From Lachnospiraceae bacterium UBA1818 (GTDB taxonomy: Bacteria > Bacillota > Clostridia > Lachnospirales > Lachnospiraceae), in the NCBI GenBank assembly GCA_904419285.1, contig CAJFQZ010000006.1, forward strand, positions 122,218 through 186,217: DNA of 64,000 nucleotides, read 5' to 3'. The position numbers were made by a program, and so were the translations under genes. Below are positions 18,180 through 27,500 of this stretch, one piece after another (within the stretch, counting starts at the first letter, position 1; every line of letters begins with the position of its first letter). The notes beneath the pieces are model-generated. The model made no database searches. It was not told where the DNA came from and saw nothing but the letters and a program-made list of their open reading frames with translations.

Positions 18180-18914
18180 TCAGAGAAATCCGCCGTCCAG
18201 CCCGATGATCTGTCCGGTCAGATAGGAGGGCGCCTCGGCGAGCATGAGCGCCAGCCGGGCTGCTTCCTCCGGAGCGCCGAACCTGCCGGCGGGGACTTCC
18301 TCTGCCAGCGCCCGCCGTTCTTCTTCGTTCAGGCGGGCGTTCATCTCGGTGTCGATCACCCCGCATGCAATGGAATTTACCTGGATATTGCTGGGCGCAA
18401 GCTCCTTTGCGAGCGCGCGGGTCAGACCGTGTACTCCCGACTTGGATGCGGAGTATGCGGCTTCGCAGGAAGCGCCTGCGGTTCCCCACATGGAGGAGAT
18501 GTTGATGATCCTTCCGGATTTGCGGGAGACCATATACGGGACCGCGGCGCGGCAGCAATAGAAGACGGAGGAAAGATTCGTGTCCGTCACTGTGCGCCAG
18601 TCTTCATCCGACATGTCGGTGAGCAGCCCGAACCAGGCGGTCCCCGCATTGTTGATCAGTACGTCAAGCCCGCCGCAGGTATTTTCTATGATTTCAAAGA
18701 TGCGTCTCACCTCATCCGGATCACTGACGTCTCCCGGCACGGGAGTACATTTTCCCCCGGAAGCGAGGATCTCATGTTCCACTTCTCTGAGCTTCTCCAG
18801 AGATTCCCTGCAGTTGATAAATACATGCCATCCGGCGCCGGCGAACGCCAGCGCGCACGCGCGTCCGATTCCTCTGGAAGAACCGGTGATGAGAATTTTC
18901 TTTTTATTTTCCAT
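18180..18914 (-). CDS. Short-chain dehydrogenase/reductase (FabG-like)
   Basis: 244-residue classical SDR: NAD(P)-binding GSSRGIGRA, NNAG, catalytic Ser in INISSMWG and YxxxK in YSASKSG. It resembles 3-oxoacyl-ACP reductase, but with no fatty-acid genes nearby the substrate is open. An ORF extends 13 codons further up, but AAAGGAG is placed 7 bases before the ATG of MENKKK, so that start is chosen. It converges on the nitroreductase gene. Confidence 0.88.
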   Translation of the reverse strand: MENKKKILITGSSRGIGRACALAFAGAGWHVFINCRESLEKLREVEHEILASGGKCTPVPGDVSDPDEVRRIFEIIENTCGGLDVLINNAGTAWFGLLTDMSDEDWRTVTDTNLSSVFYCCRAAVPYMVSRKSGRIINISSMWGTAGASCEAAYSASKSGVHGLTRALAKELAPSNIQVNSIACGVIDTEMNARLNEEERRALAEEVPAGRFGAPEEAARLALMLAEAPSYLTGQIIGLDGGFL

Positions 18915-19027
18915 GAACATACTCCTTTCAGGTTCCTGCGTACACAGCAACACTTTTCAAGATATAAGCTGCCTGCAGAACGCTTTCGTCGGTCCGGACT
19001 GCATTCAGCGAAATATTTTTCGAAAGA

Positions 19028-19036
19028 ATTATATCA
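19028..19036 (-). promoter_or_regulatory. Extended -10 promoter for the SDR gene
   Basis: On the minus strand TG-A-TATAAT about 115 bases upstream of the SDR start; the -35 is weak. Confidence 0.45.
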
Positions 19037-19076
19037 TGTCCATAGAAAAGAATGCGATATTTTTCAGGGCTTTTCA

Positions 19077-19105
19077 TTGTGATTCCCTTTCCCTTGTGCT
19101 ATGAT
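19077..19105 (+). promoter_or_regulatory. Promoter for the HD hydrolase gene
   Basis: TTGTGA (19077-19082) and TATGAT (19100-19105) with 17 bases between and a TG ahead of the -10. It stands back to back with the SDR promoter. Confidence 0.6.
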
Positions 19106-19174
19106 TGCGGTATCAAAATAAATAATGTCAGTGGGTCAGCGTGAAGGCGCAGGCAGAATAACGGAGGTAAGCTT

Positions 19175-19753
19175 ATGATCAGTGAAGCCATGGAATTCGC
19201 GGCGAAAGCACATGAGGGACAGTTCAGAAAAGGGACGAGAAGACCGTATATCGTACATCCCAGAGAGGTATCGGCGATCGTTTCGACAATGACGGATGAC
19301 GAAGAGATCATCTCCGCAGCGGTGCTGCACGATACGATCGAAGACTGTGCGGGGGTCACCAGGGAGATGCTGGAGAGGCAGTTCGGACCGCGGGTCGCGG
19401 AGATGGTGGCGCAGGAGAGTGAGGACAAATCGCTGACATGGGAAGAGCGGAAGGGAGAGACGATACGTCGTCTCAGAACAGCGCCCCGGGAGGTGCAGAT
19501 GATCGGTCTGGCGGACAAGCTGTCCAATATGCGGGACATAGACCGTGATTATCCGGTGGAGGGAGAGAGTCTCTGGCTCCGTTTCCGGATGCAGAGCAGG
19601 CTGGCGCTGGCATGGTATTATAAAGGGGTAAGAGACGCGCTGAGGGAAGCATTCGAAGGAACAGAAGCTTATGAAGAGTACTGCAGGCTGATCGATAAGA
19701 ATTTCGGACCGGGTCCGGCTCCCTCCGACTGGAAGGAGGGCGGCCGCGGATAA
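19175..19753 (+). CDS. HD-domain hydrolase, small alarmone-hydrolase-like
   Basis: 192 residues consisting of one HD domain like the hydrolase half of RelA/SpoT: AAKAHEGQFRKGTRRPYIVHP, the metal dyad in AVLHDTIED, then LADKLSNMRDI. No synthetase, TGS or ACT domain is present, so it could be a stand-alone (p)ppGpp hydrolase (MESH1-like) or another nucleotide pyrophosphohydrolase. Strong GGAGG ribosome site. Confidence 0.82.
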   Translation: MISEAMEFAAKAHEGQFRKGTRRPYIVHPREVSAIVSTMTDDEEIISAAVLHDTIEDCAGVTREMLERQFGPRVAEMVAQESEDKSLTWEERKGETIRRLRTAPREVQMIGLADKLSNMRDIDRDYPVEGESLWLRFRMQSRLALAWYYKGVRDALREAFEGTEAYEEYCRLIDKNFGPGPAPSDWKEGGRG

Positions 19754-19768
19754 TGCCGGCAGAGCTGT

Positions 19769-20632
19769 CTAAGAGTTGTACCGGGCATATTTTTTCGGGG
19801 AGATCCCCACTGCCTTGGTAAATGCCTTGAGGTAATTGGTATAGTCGTTAAAGCCGCAGGCCTCGCACACTTCATTGACAGAATACCCCTGGCTCAGCAG
19901 GGATTTTGACAGGGTGATCCGTTTGGCGGTGATGTATTTATTGATCGTCGTGCCTGTGTCTGCCTTAAAGATCCGGCAGATGTAGGACTGGCTCAGGAAA
20001 AAATGAGAAGAAAGGCTCTCAAGCGTCAGATCTTCCCGGATATGCGTATTGATATAGGAGAGGATCTCATCCACTTTTGCATGGTGGGCGGAGGGCTCTT
20101 TTTTTTCTGCACTTTTATCCGAGCATCGGCTGTCAAAAGCACGGTTTAAGAAGACCATCAGTTCCAGGAATACCGTCTGATCCAGGATATCCTCCCCCAG
20201 CCCTTCGTTGGAGGAAAGTTTGTGGATAAAGTATACAAAGCGGGTCTGTTCCTCCTGGGTCAGGCGCATCCGGTGGGGCATTTCGGTATCGCGGAACCGG
20301 AAACAGCGGGTCAGGTCCGTGGCGCCGGTAGAGAGACGCTCCAGATATTCCGGATCGATGGACAGGATGATCCGCTCATGCTTCTGCTGATCGATCTGGG
20401 ACAGATAATGGCTTTCGAATTCATTGATCATGAAGATATCTCCGTCTTTGATGTCATAGAAGCAGTTGTCGATCAGGAACTGCTTTCCCCCTGAAATAGA
20501 ATAATAGATTTCATAGCAGTCATGGATATGCATATCCATGGCTTTTTCGTCGTTATACAGATGAGCGTAGGCAAAACTGTGGGTTTCCATGCAGCGGCGC
20601 ATGGATTCTTTGCAGGAAACACAGGCTTTCAT
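19769..20632 (-). CDS. AraC-family regulator of the glycosaminoglycan cluster
   Basis: 287-residue activator: an N-terminal cupin-type sensing domain (HIHDCYEIYYSISGG) and a C-terminal double helix-turn-helix (about 190-287) ending GFNDYTNYLKAFTKAVGISPKKY. MKACVSCK is taken as the start because GGGAGG lies 9 bases upstream, although the frame is open 12 codons further. It is transcribed away from kduI, and the kduI promoter has no -35, as expected for an activator-dependent promoter. The inducer is probably an unsaturated uronate or a product of it (inference). Confidence 0.88.
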   Translation of the reverse strand: MKACVSCKESMRRCMETHSFAYAHLYNDEKAMDMHIHDCYEIYYSISGGKQFLIDNCFYDIKDGDIFMINEFESHYLSQIDQQKHERIILSIDPEYLERLSTGATDLTRCFRFRDTEMPHRMRLTQEEQTRFVYFIHKLSSNEGLGEDILDQTVFLELMVFLNRAFDSRCSDKSAEKKEPSAHHAKVDEILSYINTHIREDLTLESLSSHFFLSQSYICRIFKADTGTTINKYITAKRITLSKSLLSQGYSVNEVCEACGFNDYTNYLKAFTKAVGISPKKYARYNS

Positions 20633-20679
20633 CAGATCTGACCTCCCTGAAAAATGATTACAGTACATGTTCTGGCTCC

Positions 20680-20708
20680 ATTATAGATACGGAGTTCAAA
20701 AATTGCAA
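20680..20708 (-). promoter_or_regulatory. Sigma-A promoter for the AraC-type regulator
   Basis: On the minus strand TTGCAA (20703-20708) and TATAAT (20680-20685) are 17 bases apart. Confidence 0.75.
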
Positions 20709-20749
20709 GAAACGAATCAAAAAAAACACAGGAAATGGAATAATACGAA

Positions 20750-20758
20750 TGCTATACT
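20750..20758 (+). promoter_or_regulatory. Activator-type promoter for kduI and following genes
   Basis: TG-C-TATACT forms an extended -10, with no recognisable -35 (AGGAAA in its place). The A-rich stretch 20695-20745 between the divergent promoters is the likely binding region for the AraC-type protein. Confidence 0.55.
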
Positions 20759-20791
20759 TTAAGAAAAGGACAGTTTAAGGAGGTACATACG

Positions 20792-21655
20792 ATGGAAGTA
20801 AGAACAGCTGCCTCACCGAGGGATGTGAAGCATTATACAACGGAAAGGCTCAGGGAGGAATTCCTGATCCAGGATCTGTTCCAGGCGGATAAGATCAATC
20901 TGGTCTACAGCCATATCGACCGAATCATTACAGGAGCGGCAGTGCCGGTGAGCGGAAAACTGGAACTGACAGCGGGAGATGAGCTCAGAGCCGAGTACTT
21001 TCTCCAGAGAAGAGAGATGGGCATCATCAACATCGGCGGCGACGGGATCATAACAGTGGACGGAAGAGTATATGAAGTGAACGCAAGAGAAGGCATGTAT
21101 ATCGGAAGAGGATCTAAAGAGATCACTTTCGAGAGCAGGGATGGAAGCACGCCGGCAAAGTTTTATCTGAACAGCGCGCCTGCACATGTGGCATACCCGA
21201 CTGTTCATATCAAACCGGAAGGAGAGCCGGCGCCGGGCGTCGTCATCATCAAGGATGAGAACAAGGTGGAGTTTGGAACTCTGGAAGACTCCAACCACAG
21301 GATCATAAACAAGTATATTGTCACAGGACAGGTGCAGAGCTGCCAGCTCGCCATGGGAATGACCCGTCTGATGCCGGGAAGCGTGTGGAATACCATGCCT
21401 GCGCATACCCATGACAGGAGAATGGAAGTCTACCTGTATTTTGACATGGCGGACGATGCTTTTGTCGTACATTATATGGGCGAGCCCCAGGAGACGAGGC
21501 ATATCATTATGCACAACGAAGAGGCGGTGATCTCTCCGAGCTGGTCCATCCACTCCGGATGCGGATCCAGGGCATATACATTCATCTGGGGAATGTGCGG
21601 AGAGAACCAGGACTACGATGATATGGACAATATTGCAAATAAAGATCTGAGATAA
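20792..21655 (+). CDS. kduI: 5-dehydro-4-deoxy-D-glucuronate isomerase
   Basis: Cupin-fold zinc isomerase that turns 4-deoxy-L-threo-5-hexosulose uronate, the product of unsaturated uronic acid cleavage, into 2,5-diketo-3-deoxygluconate. 287 residues, close to the usual 278. The metal ligands lie in PAHTHDRRMEVYLYFD plus a later His in SWSIHSGCGS. First gene of the degradation cluster, with a perfect AAGGAGG ribosome site. Confidence 0.95.
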   Translation: MEVRTAASPRDVKHYTTERLREEFLIQDLFQADKINLVYSHIDRIITGAAVPVSGKLELTAGDELRAEYFLQRREMGIINIGGDGIITVDGRVYEVNAREGMYIGRGSKEITFESRDGSTPAKFYLNSAPAHVAYPTVHIKPEGEPAPGVVIIKDENKVEFGTLEDSNHRIINKYIVTGQVQSCQLAMGMTRLMPGSVWNTMPAHTHDRRMEVYLYFDMADDAFVVHYMGEPQETRHIIMHNEEAVISPSWSIHSGCGSRAYTFIWGMCGENQDYDDMDNIANKDLR

Positions 21656-21759
21656 TAAGTCACTGTACACACCGTACCGGGGATAGGAAGATGCAGCGTC
21701 ATTCCTGCATGCTCCGGTTGAATAAACAGTAACGACAACAAAGAAAGGAAGAGGAGATC

Positions 21760-22551
21760 ATGGTAAATTTTTCACTGGAAGGTAAAGTGGCACTTGTGAC
21801 AGGAGGTTCTTACGGGATCGGATTCGCCATTGCATCCGCTTATGCGGAGGCGGGCGCGACCATCTGTTTCAACGGAATCCATCCGGAGAGCGTGGAGAGA
21901 GGGATCGCAAAGTATAAAGAAAAAGGAATCGACGTGCACGGTTATGTGTGCGACGTGACGGACGAGGAACAGGTGAAGAAGATGATCGCACAGATCAATG
22001 AGGAAGTGGGCGTCATCGACATCCTTGTCAACAATGCAGGAATCATCCTGAGAAAGCCGATGCTTGAGACTGAGGCGGACGAGTTCAGAAAGGTAGTGGA
22101 CACGGATCTGAACGCGCCGTTCATCGTATCCAAGGCAGTGCTCCCGGGAATGATCGAGAAAGGACACGGAAAGATCATAAACGTGTGCTCCATGATGAGC
22201 GAGCTGGGACGTGAGACGGTATCCGCTTATGCAGCAGCGAAGGGCGGCCTTAAGATGCTCACAAGAAATATCTGCTCTGAGTTCGGCGGGCACAATATCC
22301 AGTGCAATGGCATCGGACCCGGATATATCGCGACGCCGCAGACAGCGCCGCTTCGCGAGAAACAGGCTGACGGAAGCAGACATCCTTTCGATCAGTTCAT
22401 CATCTCCAAGACGCCGGCTGCAAGATGGGGAACGCCGGAGGATCTGCAGGGACCGGCAGTATTCCTGGCGTCAGACGCGTCTGACTTCGTGAACGGACAT
22501 ATCCTCTATGTAGACGGAGGCATCCTTGCATACATCGGCAAACAGCCGTGA
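21760..22551 (+). CDS. kduD: KduD-like 2-deoxy-D-gluconate 3-dehydrogenase / gluconate 5-dehydrogenase
   Basis: 263-residue SDR: TGGSYGIG cofactor loop, NNAG, Ser in NVCSMMSELG and YxxxK in YAAAKGG. By position directly after kduI it should reduce 2,5-diketo-3-deoxygluconate to 2-keto-3-deoxygluconate. Relatives are often labelled gluconate 5-dehydrogenase; streptococcal DhuD in hyaluronan clusters has this role. Substrate assignment rests on context. Confidence 0.87.
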   Translation: MVNFSLEGKVALVTGGSYGIGFAIASAYAEAGATICFNGIHPESVERGIAKYKEKGIDVHGYVCDVTDEEQVKKMIAQINEEVGVIDILVNNAGIILRKPMLETEADEFRKVVDTDLNAPFIVSKAVLPGMIEKGHGKIINVCSMMSELGRETVSAYAAAKGGLKMLTRNICSEFGGHNIQCNGIGPGYIATPQTAPLREKQADGSRHPFDQFIISKTPAARWGTPEDLQGPAVFLASDASDFVNGHILYVDGGILAYIGKQP

Positions 22552-22571
22552 TCGGACGGGGAGGTAAGTCC

Positions 22572-23699
22572 ATGGAGGAGAGAATGAATACAGGGAGCGC
22601 GCCTGCCTGGGCGGTGAAGGAGCTGGACAGGGTGTGCGCAGTCCTGGAAAAAGAGATGGAGAGATACGGGACCAAGTTTCCCTCTGCCTGCGCGGAAGGC
22701 GGAGTGTACAGTGTGGGGGAGAATGACGACTGGACCAACGGGTTCTGGACCGCCATGCTGTGGATGGCATATCAGTATACCGGAAAGGAGAAGTTCCGGG
22801 CGCTTGCTGAGGAGAATGTAAAAAGCTTTGAGAAAAGGCTTGAGGATCATATCGTCCTTGAACATCATGACATCGGATTCCTGTACAGCCTGTCCGTCTG
22901 GGCGGGATACCGGATTACCGGGGATGAGCATATGAAGAGCATTGTCCTCAGAGCGGCGGATGTGCTGGCGGACAGATATCAGGAGAAGGGCGGGTTCATC
23001 CAGGCCTGGGGGAAGAAAGGCGCCCCGGGGGAATACCGGCTGATCATCGATTCACTGATGAACCTGCCGCTCCTCTACCGAGCGTCTGAACTTTCAGGGA
23101 AACCAGTCTACCGGGAGATGGCAGAGAGTCATTATCAGAAGGTGATACAGAATATCGTCAGGGAGGACTGCTCCACCTATCATACTTTTTATTTCAATCC
23201 GGAGACAGGACTGCCGGACCATGGGGCGACCCATCAGGGATTCTCGGACCAGTCCTGCTGGGCGAGAGGGCAGGCGTGGGCGATCCTCGGCATGCCCCTT
23301 CACGCAAGGATTTCCGGAGACGGCATGTCAGAGGAGGAGAAGGAACTGTATGGAAAAATCGTGGACTACTTTGATTCCCATCTTCCTTCCGACGGCATGC
23401 CCTGCTGGGACTTGATCTTCGGCGAGGGATCCGATCAGCCGAGGGACAGCTCGGCGCTGGCGATCGCTGCCTGCGGAATGCTTGAGATGAAGGAAAACGA
23501 GAAGGCATGTGGAATGCTTAAGACGCTGATCAGCCAGGCGTCCACTGCGGCGGAGCCGGACAGCGAAGGATTTCTGCTCCATGGCGTGTACGCTTATGCG
23601 GAAGGCAAAGGAGTAGACGAACCGGATCTGTGGGGGGACTACTTCTATATGGAAGCACTCTGCCGTGTATGTGATCCGGACTGGACGCCTTACTGGTAA
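22572..23699 (+). CDS. Unsaturated glucuronyl hydrolase, GH88 family
   Basis: 375-residue cytoplasmic (alpha/alpha)6-barrel enzyme that removes the delta-4,5-unsaturated uronic acid from lyase-made disaccharides by hydrating the vinyl ether. The catalytic Asp region DDWTNGFWTAMLW and the second Asp region IIDSLMNLPLLY are present, as is the aromatic SCWARGQAWAI segment. The start is MEERMN, behind GGGGAGG, not the open frame 8 codons upstream. There is no signal peptide, so the disaccharide must be imported first. Confidence 0.92.
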   Translation: MEERMNTGSAPAWAVKELDRVCAVLEKEMERYGTKFPSACAEGGVYSVGENDDWTNGFWTAMLWMAYQYTGKEKFRALAEENVKSFEKRLEDHIVLEHHDIGFLYSLSVWAGYRITGDEHMKSIVLRAADVLADRYQEKGGFIQAWGKKGAPGEYRLIIDSLMNLPLLYRASELSGKPVYREMAESHYQKVIQNIVREDCSTYHTFYFNPETGLPDHGATHQGFSDQSCWARGQAWAILGMPLHARISGDGMSEEEKELYGKIVDYFDSHLPSDGMPCWDLIFGEGSDQPRDSSALAIAACGMLEMKENEKACGMLKTLISQASTAAEPDSEGFLLHGVYAYAEGKGVDEPDLWGDYFYMEALCRVCDPDWTPYW

Positions 23700-23727
23700 G
23701 AAGCAGAAAAGGGAGAGTTAAGAAAGT

Positions 23728-24519
23728 ATGGAAAAGATTAAAATAGAGGTATTGAACGCGGGCGGGGAAGTGCTCGCCGAGTACAGCGGAAGTGAAGAGG
23801 CTGCATTTGTCTACGACCGTCCTTACTGCGAAGGCGACAGGATTCGGATCGAGGCGGAGCCGAAGAACAGCTTCTGGTGGATTCAGGTTGACGACGCGGT
23901 CGGGAAATCCATGGTGTACCTCACCGGGACGATGGAGTATGTGATCCCCTTCGGCGAGCAGAAGCTGAACCTTTCTCCGAAGGCGTTTGAAGGAGACTGG
24001 CATCTCATCAGTGTGAGAAAAGCAAAAGCATTTGAGTACGGCGGATACCGCTGTCTGTCTGTGAACGTAAACGACCAGCACGGACAGGGAAACGCCTATC
24101 CGCACGCATCTGCCAATGTGGAGACGCGGGGAGAGTCAGTGTTCGCGGCTATGAACGCTATCGACGGAACGATCGTTCCTCAGTGCCACGGAAGATGGCC
24201 CTATGAGTCCTGGGGGATCAACCGCAGGGAGGACGCCGAGTGGCGGCTGGATTTCGGGAGAACAGTGAAAGCAGATAAGATCATCGTTTATCTGCGGGCG
24301 GATTTCCCGCATGACAACTGGTGGACAGAAGGAAAAGTGACATTTTCGGACGGGACAGAGATGATCCTTCCGCTGGAAAAAGGCGGACACGGGCAGGAGT
24401 TCTGCTTTGAGCCGAAGCAGATCGAGTGGCTGACGTTTTCCGACCTTAAGAAAGCGGACGATCCGTCCCCGTTTCCGGCACTGACACAATTTGAAGTTTA
24501 TGGGACAGAAGTGAAATAG
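23728..24519 (+). CDS. Discoidin-like carbohydrate-associated protein, function unknown
   Basis: 263 residues without a signal peptide. The N-terminal third is beta-rich; the C-terminal part (about 130-263) looks like an F5/8 type C (discoidin) fold: MNAIDGTIVPQCHGRWPYESW, then WRLDFGRTVKADKIIVYLRAD and the terminal ALTQFEVYGTE. Because it has no export signal yet lies between a cytoplasmic GH88 and an exported lyase, it may act on sugars inside the cell. I do not recognise a catalytic motif. Confidence 0.7.
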   Translation: MEKIKIEVLNAGGEVLAEYSGSEEAAFVYDRPYCEGDRIRIEAEPKNSFWWIQVDDAVGKSMVYLTGTMEYVIPFGEQKLNLSPKAFEGDWHLISVRKAKAFEYGGYRCLSVNVNDQHGQGNAYPHASANVETRGESVFAAMNAIDGTIVPQCHGRWPYESWGINRREDAEWRLDFGRTVKADKIIVYLRADFPHDNWWTEGKVTFSDGTEMILPLEKGGHGQEFCFEPKQIEWLTFSDLKKADDPSPFPALTQFEVYGTEVK

Positions 24520-24529
24520 GAGAGGAAGA

Positions 24530-27500
24530 ATGCACTATAAGAAAATGAAACGTGTGCTGGCTGCCGCATGTGCAGCGGCAGTGACGGCGTCCGGGTTCTG
24601 CCCTGCGGCGCCGGTGATGGCAGAGGAAGTGTACAGCGCAGAGGATGCTGCGGACAGCAGTGTGCAGCCGCAGGCATCAAAGGAGACAGAAGCGGAGGAC
24701 AGTACGGAAAATATGGTACTTTACTGGTCAGATGATCTGGAAGAGACGACGGCGGTAAGCGGAACAGCCGCAAATTACTGGTCAGGCGGAACAGCGGCGA
24801 AGAACTGGACCGGACTGTGGCAGGCAAAGGCATTCACGAACGAGAAGGCGGTGATTTCTCTGGACAGGGAGACCTTTGCGTCAGGGAGCCAGTCGGTTCA
24901 TTATTCGAGTACGGACGCATCGGGAAGGATCAGCGTATCGCTGGGCTCCGCGCTGCAGAATGTTGATTTTACAAAGAATTATATCCTCCGCGCCAGGGTG
25001 AAGGCGGAGAATGTGACGGTAAGCGGAAACAACGGTTTCTATATGAGAGGCAAAGCGAATAACGTGACGATCACACCGGAAGGGACAAGGGTGAACGGAA
25101 CGACAGACGGCTGGATCACATACGAAGTACCGCTCCGGAACCTGGCGGCAGTGGGCGGCGCGCAGAGCGGATCTCTTGCTCTGGAAATCTTCTTTGACTA
25201 TCTCACTGGCGATGTGTGGTTTGATTCCATCGAGCTGTGGCAGGATTACCAGATCAGCCTCAGCGAGACTGAGAAGACGATCAAGCCGGGAGAGAGCTTC
25301 CAGCTGGAAGTGGAGTGCGATTCAGAGGAAGTGGACCTGTCCAAAGTTACATGGTCTTCCTCCAATCCGGAGGCTGTTTCCGTAGATGAGAACGGAATGA
25401 TCACAGCGGAAAAGCTGGGCACTGCCGTCATCACGGCGAAGCTGGACGACAGCCACACCGCGACCTGCACCGTACAGGTGGACGACCCGGAGATGCTGGT
25501 GCCCCAGTATGCCAAGATGCGCAGCAGATGGACGGATCGCCTGACAGGAAACGGTTCTTCCATCACGGACGACGAGGACTTCCAGACAAGTATGGAATCA
25601 ATGGCGCAGGATGCAGAGGAAGCCATGGAGAATATGGCGGACATCCCTGCAGACGGAAGCCATGTGGACGCACTCTGGAGCGATCTTGACCTTGAGATCA
25701 AGTACGTGGCGACCTCTGACGCCTCCTACACAGAGGATCTGAATACGGCATATACCCGTCTGCAGGCGATGGCGACAGCATATGCGGCGGAGAACTGCAG
25801 GCTCTATCACGACGAAGACCTGAAAGAACGCATCCTGTACGCCCTTGAGTGGCTGTATGACAACGGATACAATGAAAACTATAATGTGGAGAAACAGCTC
25901 TACGGAAACTGGTGGCACTGGGAGATCGGCATCCCGCAGGCGCTGGGAAGCACAGTGATCCTGATGTACGACGACCTGTCCCAGGAGCAGATCGATAAGT
26001 TCTATGCAACGCTCTACCGGTTCAACCAGGACCCGACCATCGTATACAAGGTGCAGGGCTGGGGCACGATGGAGATGACAAGCGCCAACCTGATGGATAC
26101 ATCCCTTGTGGCAGCGCTTCGGAGCGCCATCGGCAATACGCAGGACGGGATCGGAGCTGCGGTCAACGCGCTTGGCACGGTGACCGGGTTCGTCACGGAG
26201 GGCGATGGCTTCTACGAGGACGGCTCCTGTATCCAGCACAGCAATCTCGCCTATACGGGAGGATACGGGCTTACGCTTCTGAAGGGGATCGAGCGCATCC
26301 TGCTTCTTTCGAATGACACGGCATGGCAGGCTTCAGCAGACGACCTGGAAAGCGTCTATACCTGGATATGGGAAGGATACCGCCCGCTGTTCGCAGACGG
26401 AGCCATGATGGATATGGTGAGCGGAAGAAGCATCGCGAGACCCAGCCATACAGAGCTTGAGACCGGCCGGGGAATCCTGGAAGCGGTCGTGCTTCTTGCA
26501 GACGGAGCGCCGGAGGACAGAAAAGAGCAGCTCTTAAGTTTTGCGAAGAAACAGGTGCTCGCCGGGGCAGAGAACCTTGATACATTCTACAGCGGAATGG
26601 AAGCGTCTTCCATGATCGCGGCAAAACAGCTCGCGGCGGACGAAAGCCTTGAAGCCGACGACGGAACGCCGTACACGAAGATCTTCGGCAGCATGGACAA
26701 GGCGGCGGTCCACAGAGAAGGCTATACACTGGGAATCAGCATGTTTTCCAGCAGGACCGGAAACTTTGAGTATATGAACAAAGAAAACTCAAAGGGCTGG
26801 CACATCTCAGACGGCGCTCTGTTCCTGTACAACGGCGATACAGGTCAGTTCTCCAACAATTACTGGAACACGATCGATCCGCACGGCCTGCCGGGAATCA
26901 CGACAGACCACACAGAGGGGACGAACTATGAGTCCGGTCTTGCGTACACAAGCGACAAAGATTATGCAGGCGGATCATCCGTAGACGACCTGTATGCGAC
27001 GATCGCTATGGACTTCCACGGACAGAACACAGATCTGACGGCGAAGAAGGCGTGGTTTGCTTTCGACGACGAAGTAGTGGCCCTTGGAACGGACATCAGC
27101 GGAATCACAAAAGATACAGAGACGATCATCGAGAACAAGCAGATCCGGGACGACGGATCGAACACACTCGTGGTTGACGGCGAAGAGGCGCAGGCAGAGC
27201 TTGGAGAGAGCGGCGCGGCAGGCGCGGAATATGCATGGATCGAGGGAAATAACGGCACGGACAGCATCGGATATTATTTCCCGGAAGGCGAAGATCTTGA
27301 GATCAAGAGAGAGGCGCGCACAGGAAGCTTCCAGGATATCAACGGAGCAGTGGCAGACGGCGCGGCAGGCTCAGAGGATGTGACAAGAGACTACTTAAGC
27401 CTTGCAGTGTCCCACGGAGACGGCACGGAAGAAGGCGTGGAAGACTACGCCTATGTCCTTCTGCCTGGCAGGACCGAGGAGGAGACAGCCGAGTATGCTT

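Noticed and set aside
17233-18558. Minus-strand ORF of 441 codons opposite hflX and the nitroreductase
   Set aside because: It spans two confident plus-strand genes, is Arg/Pro-rich and has no domain signature.
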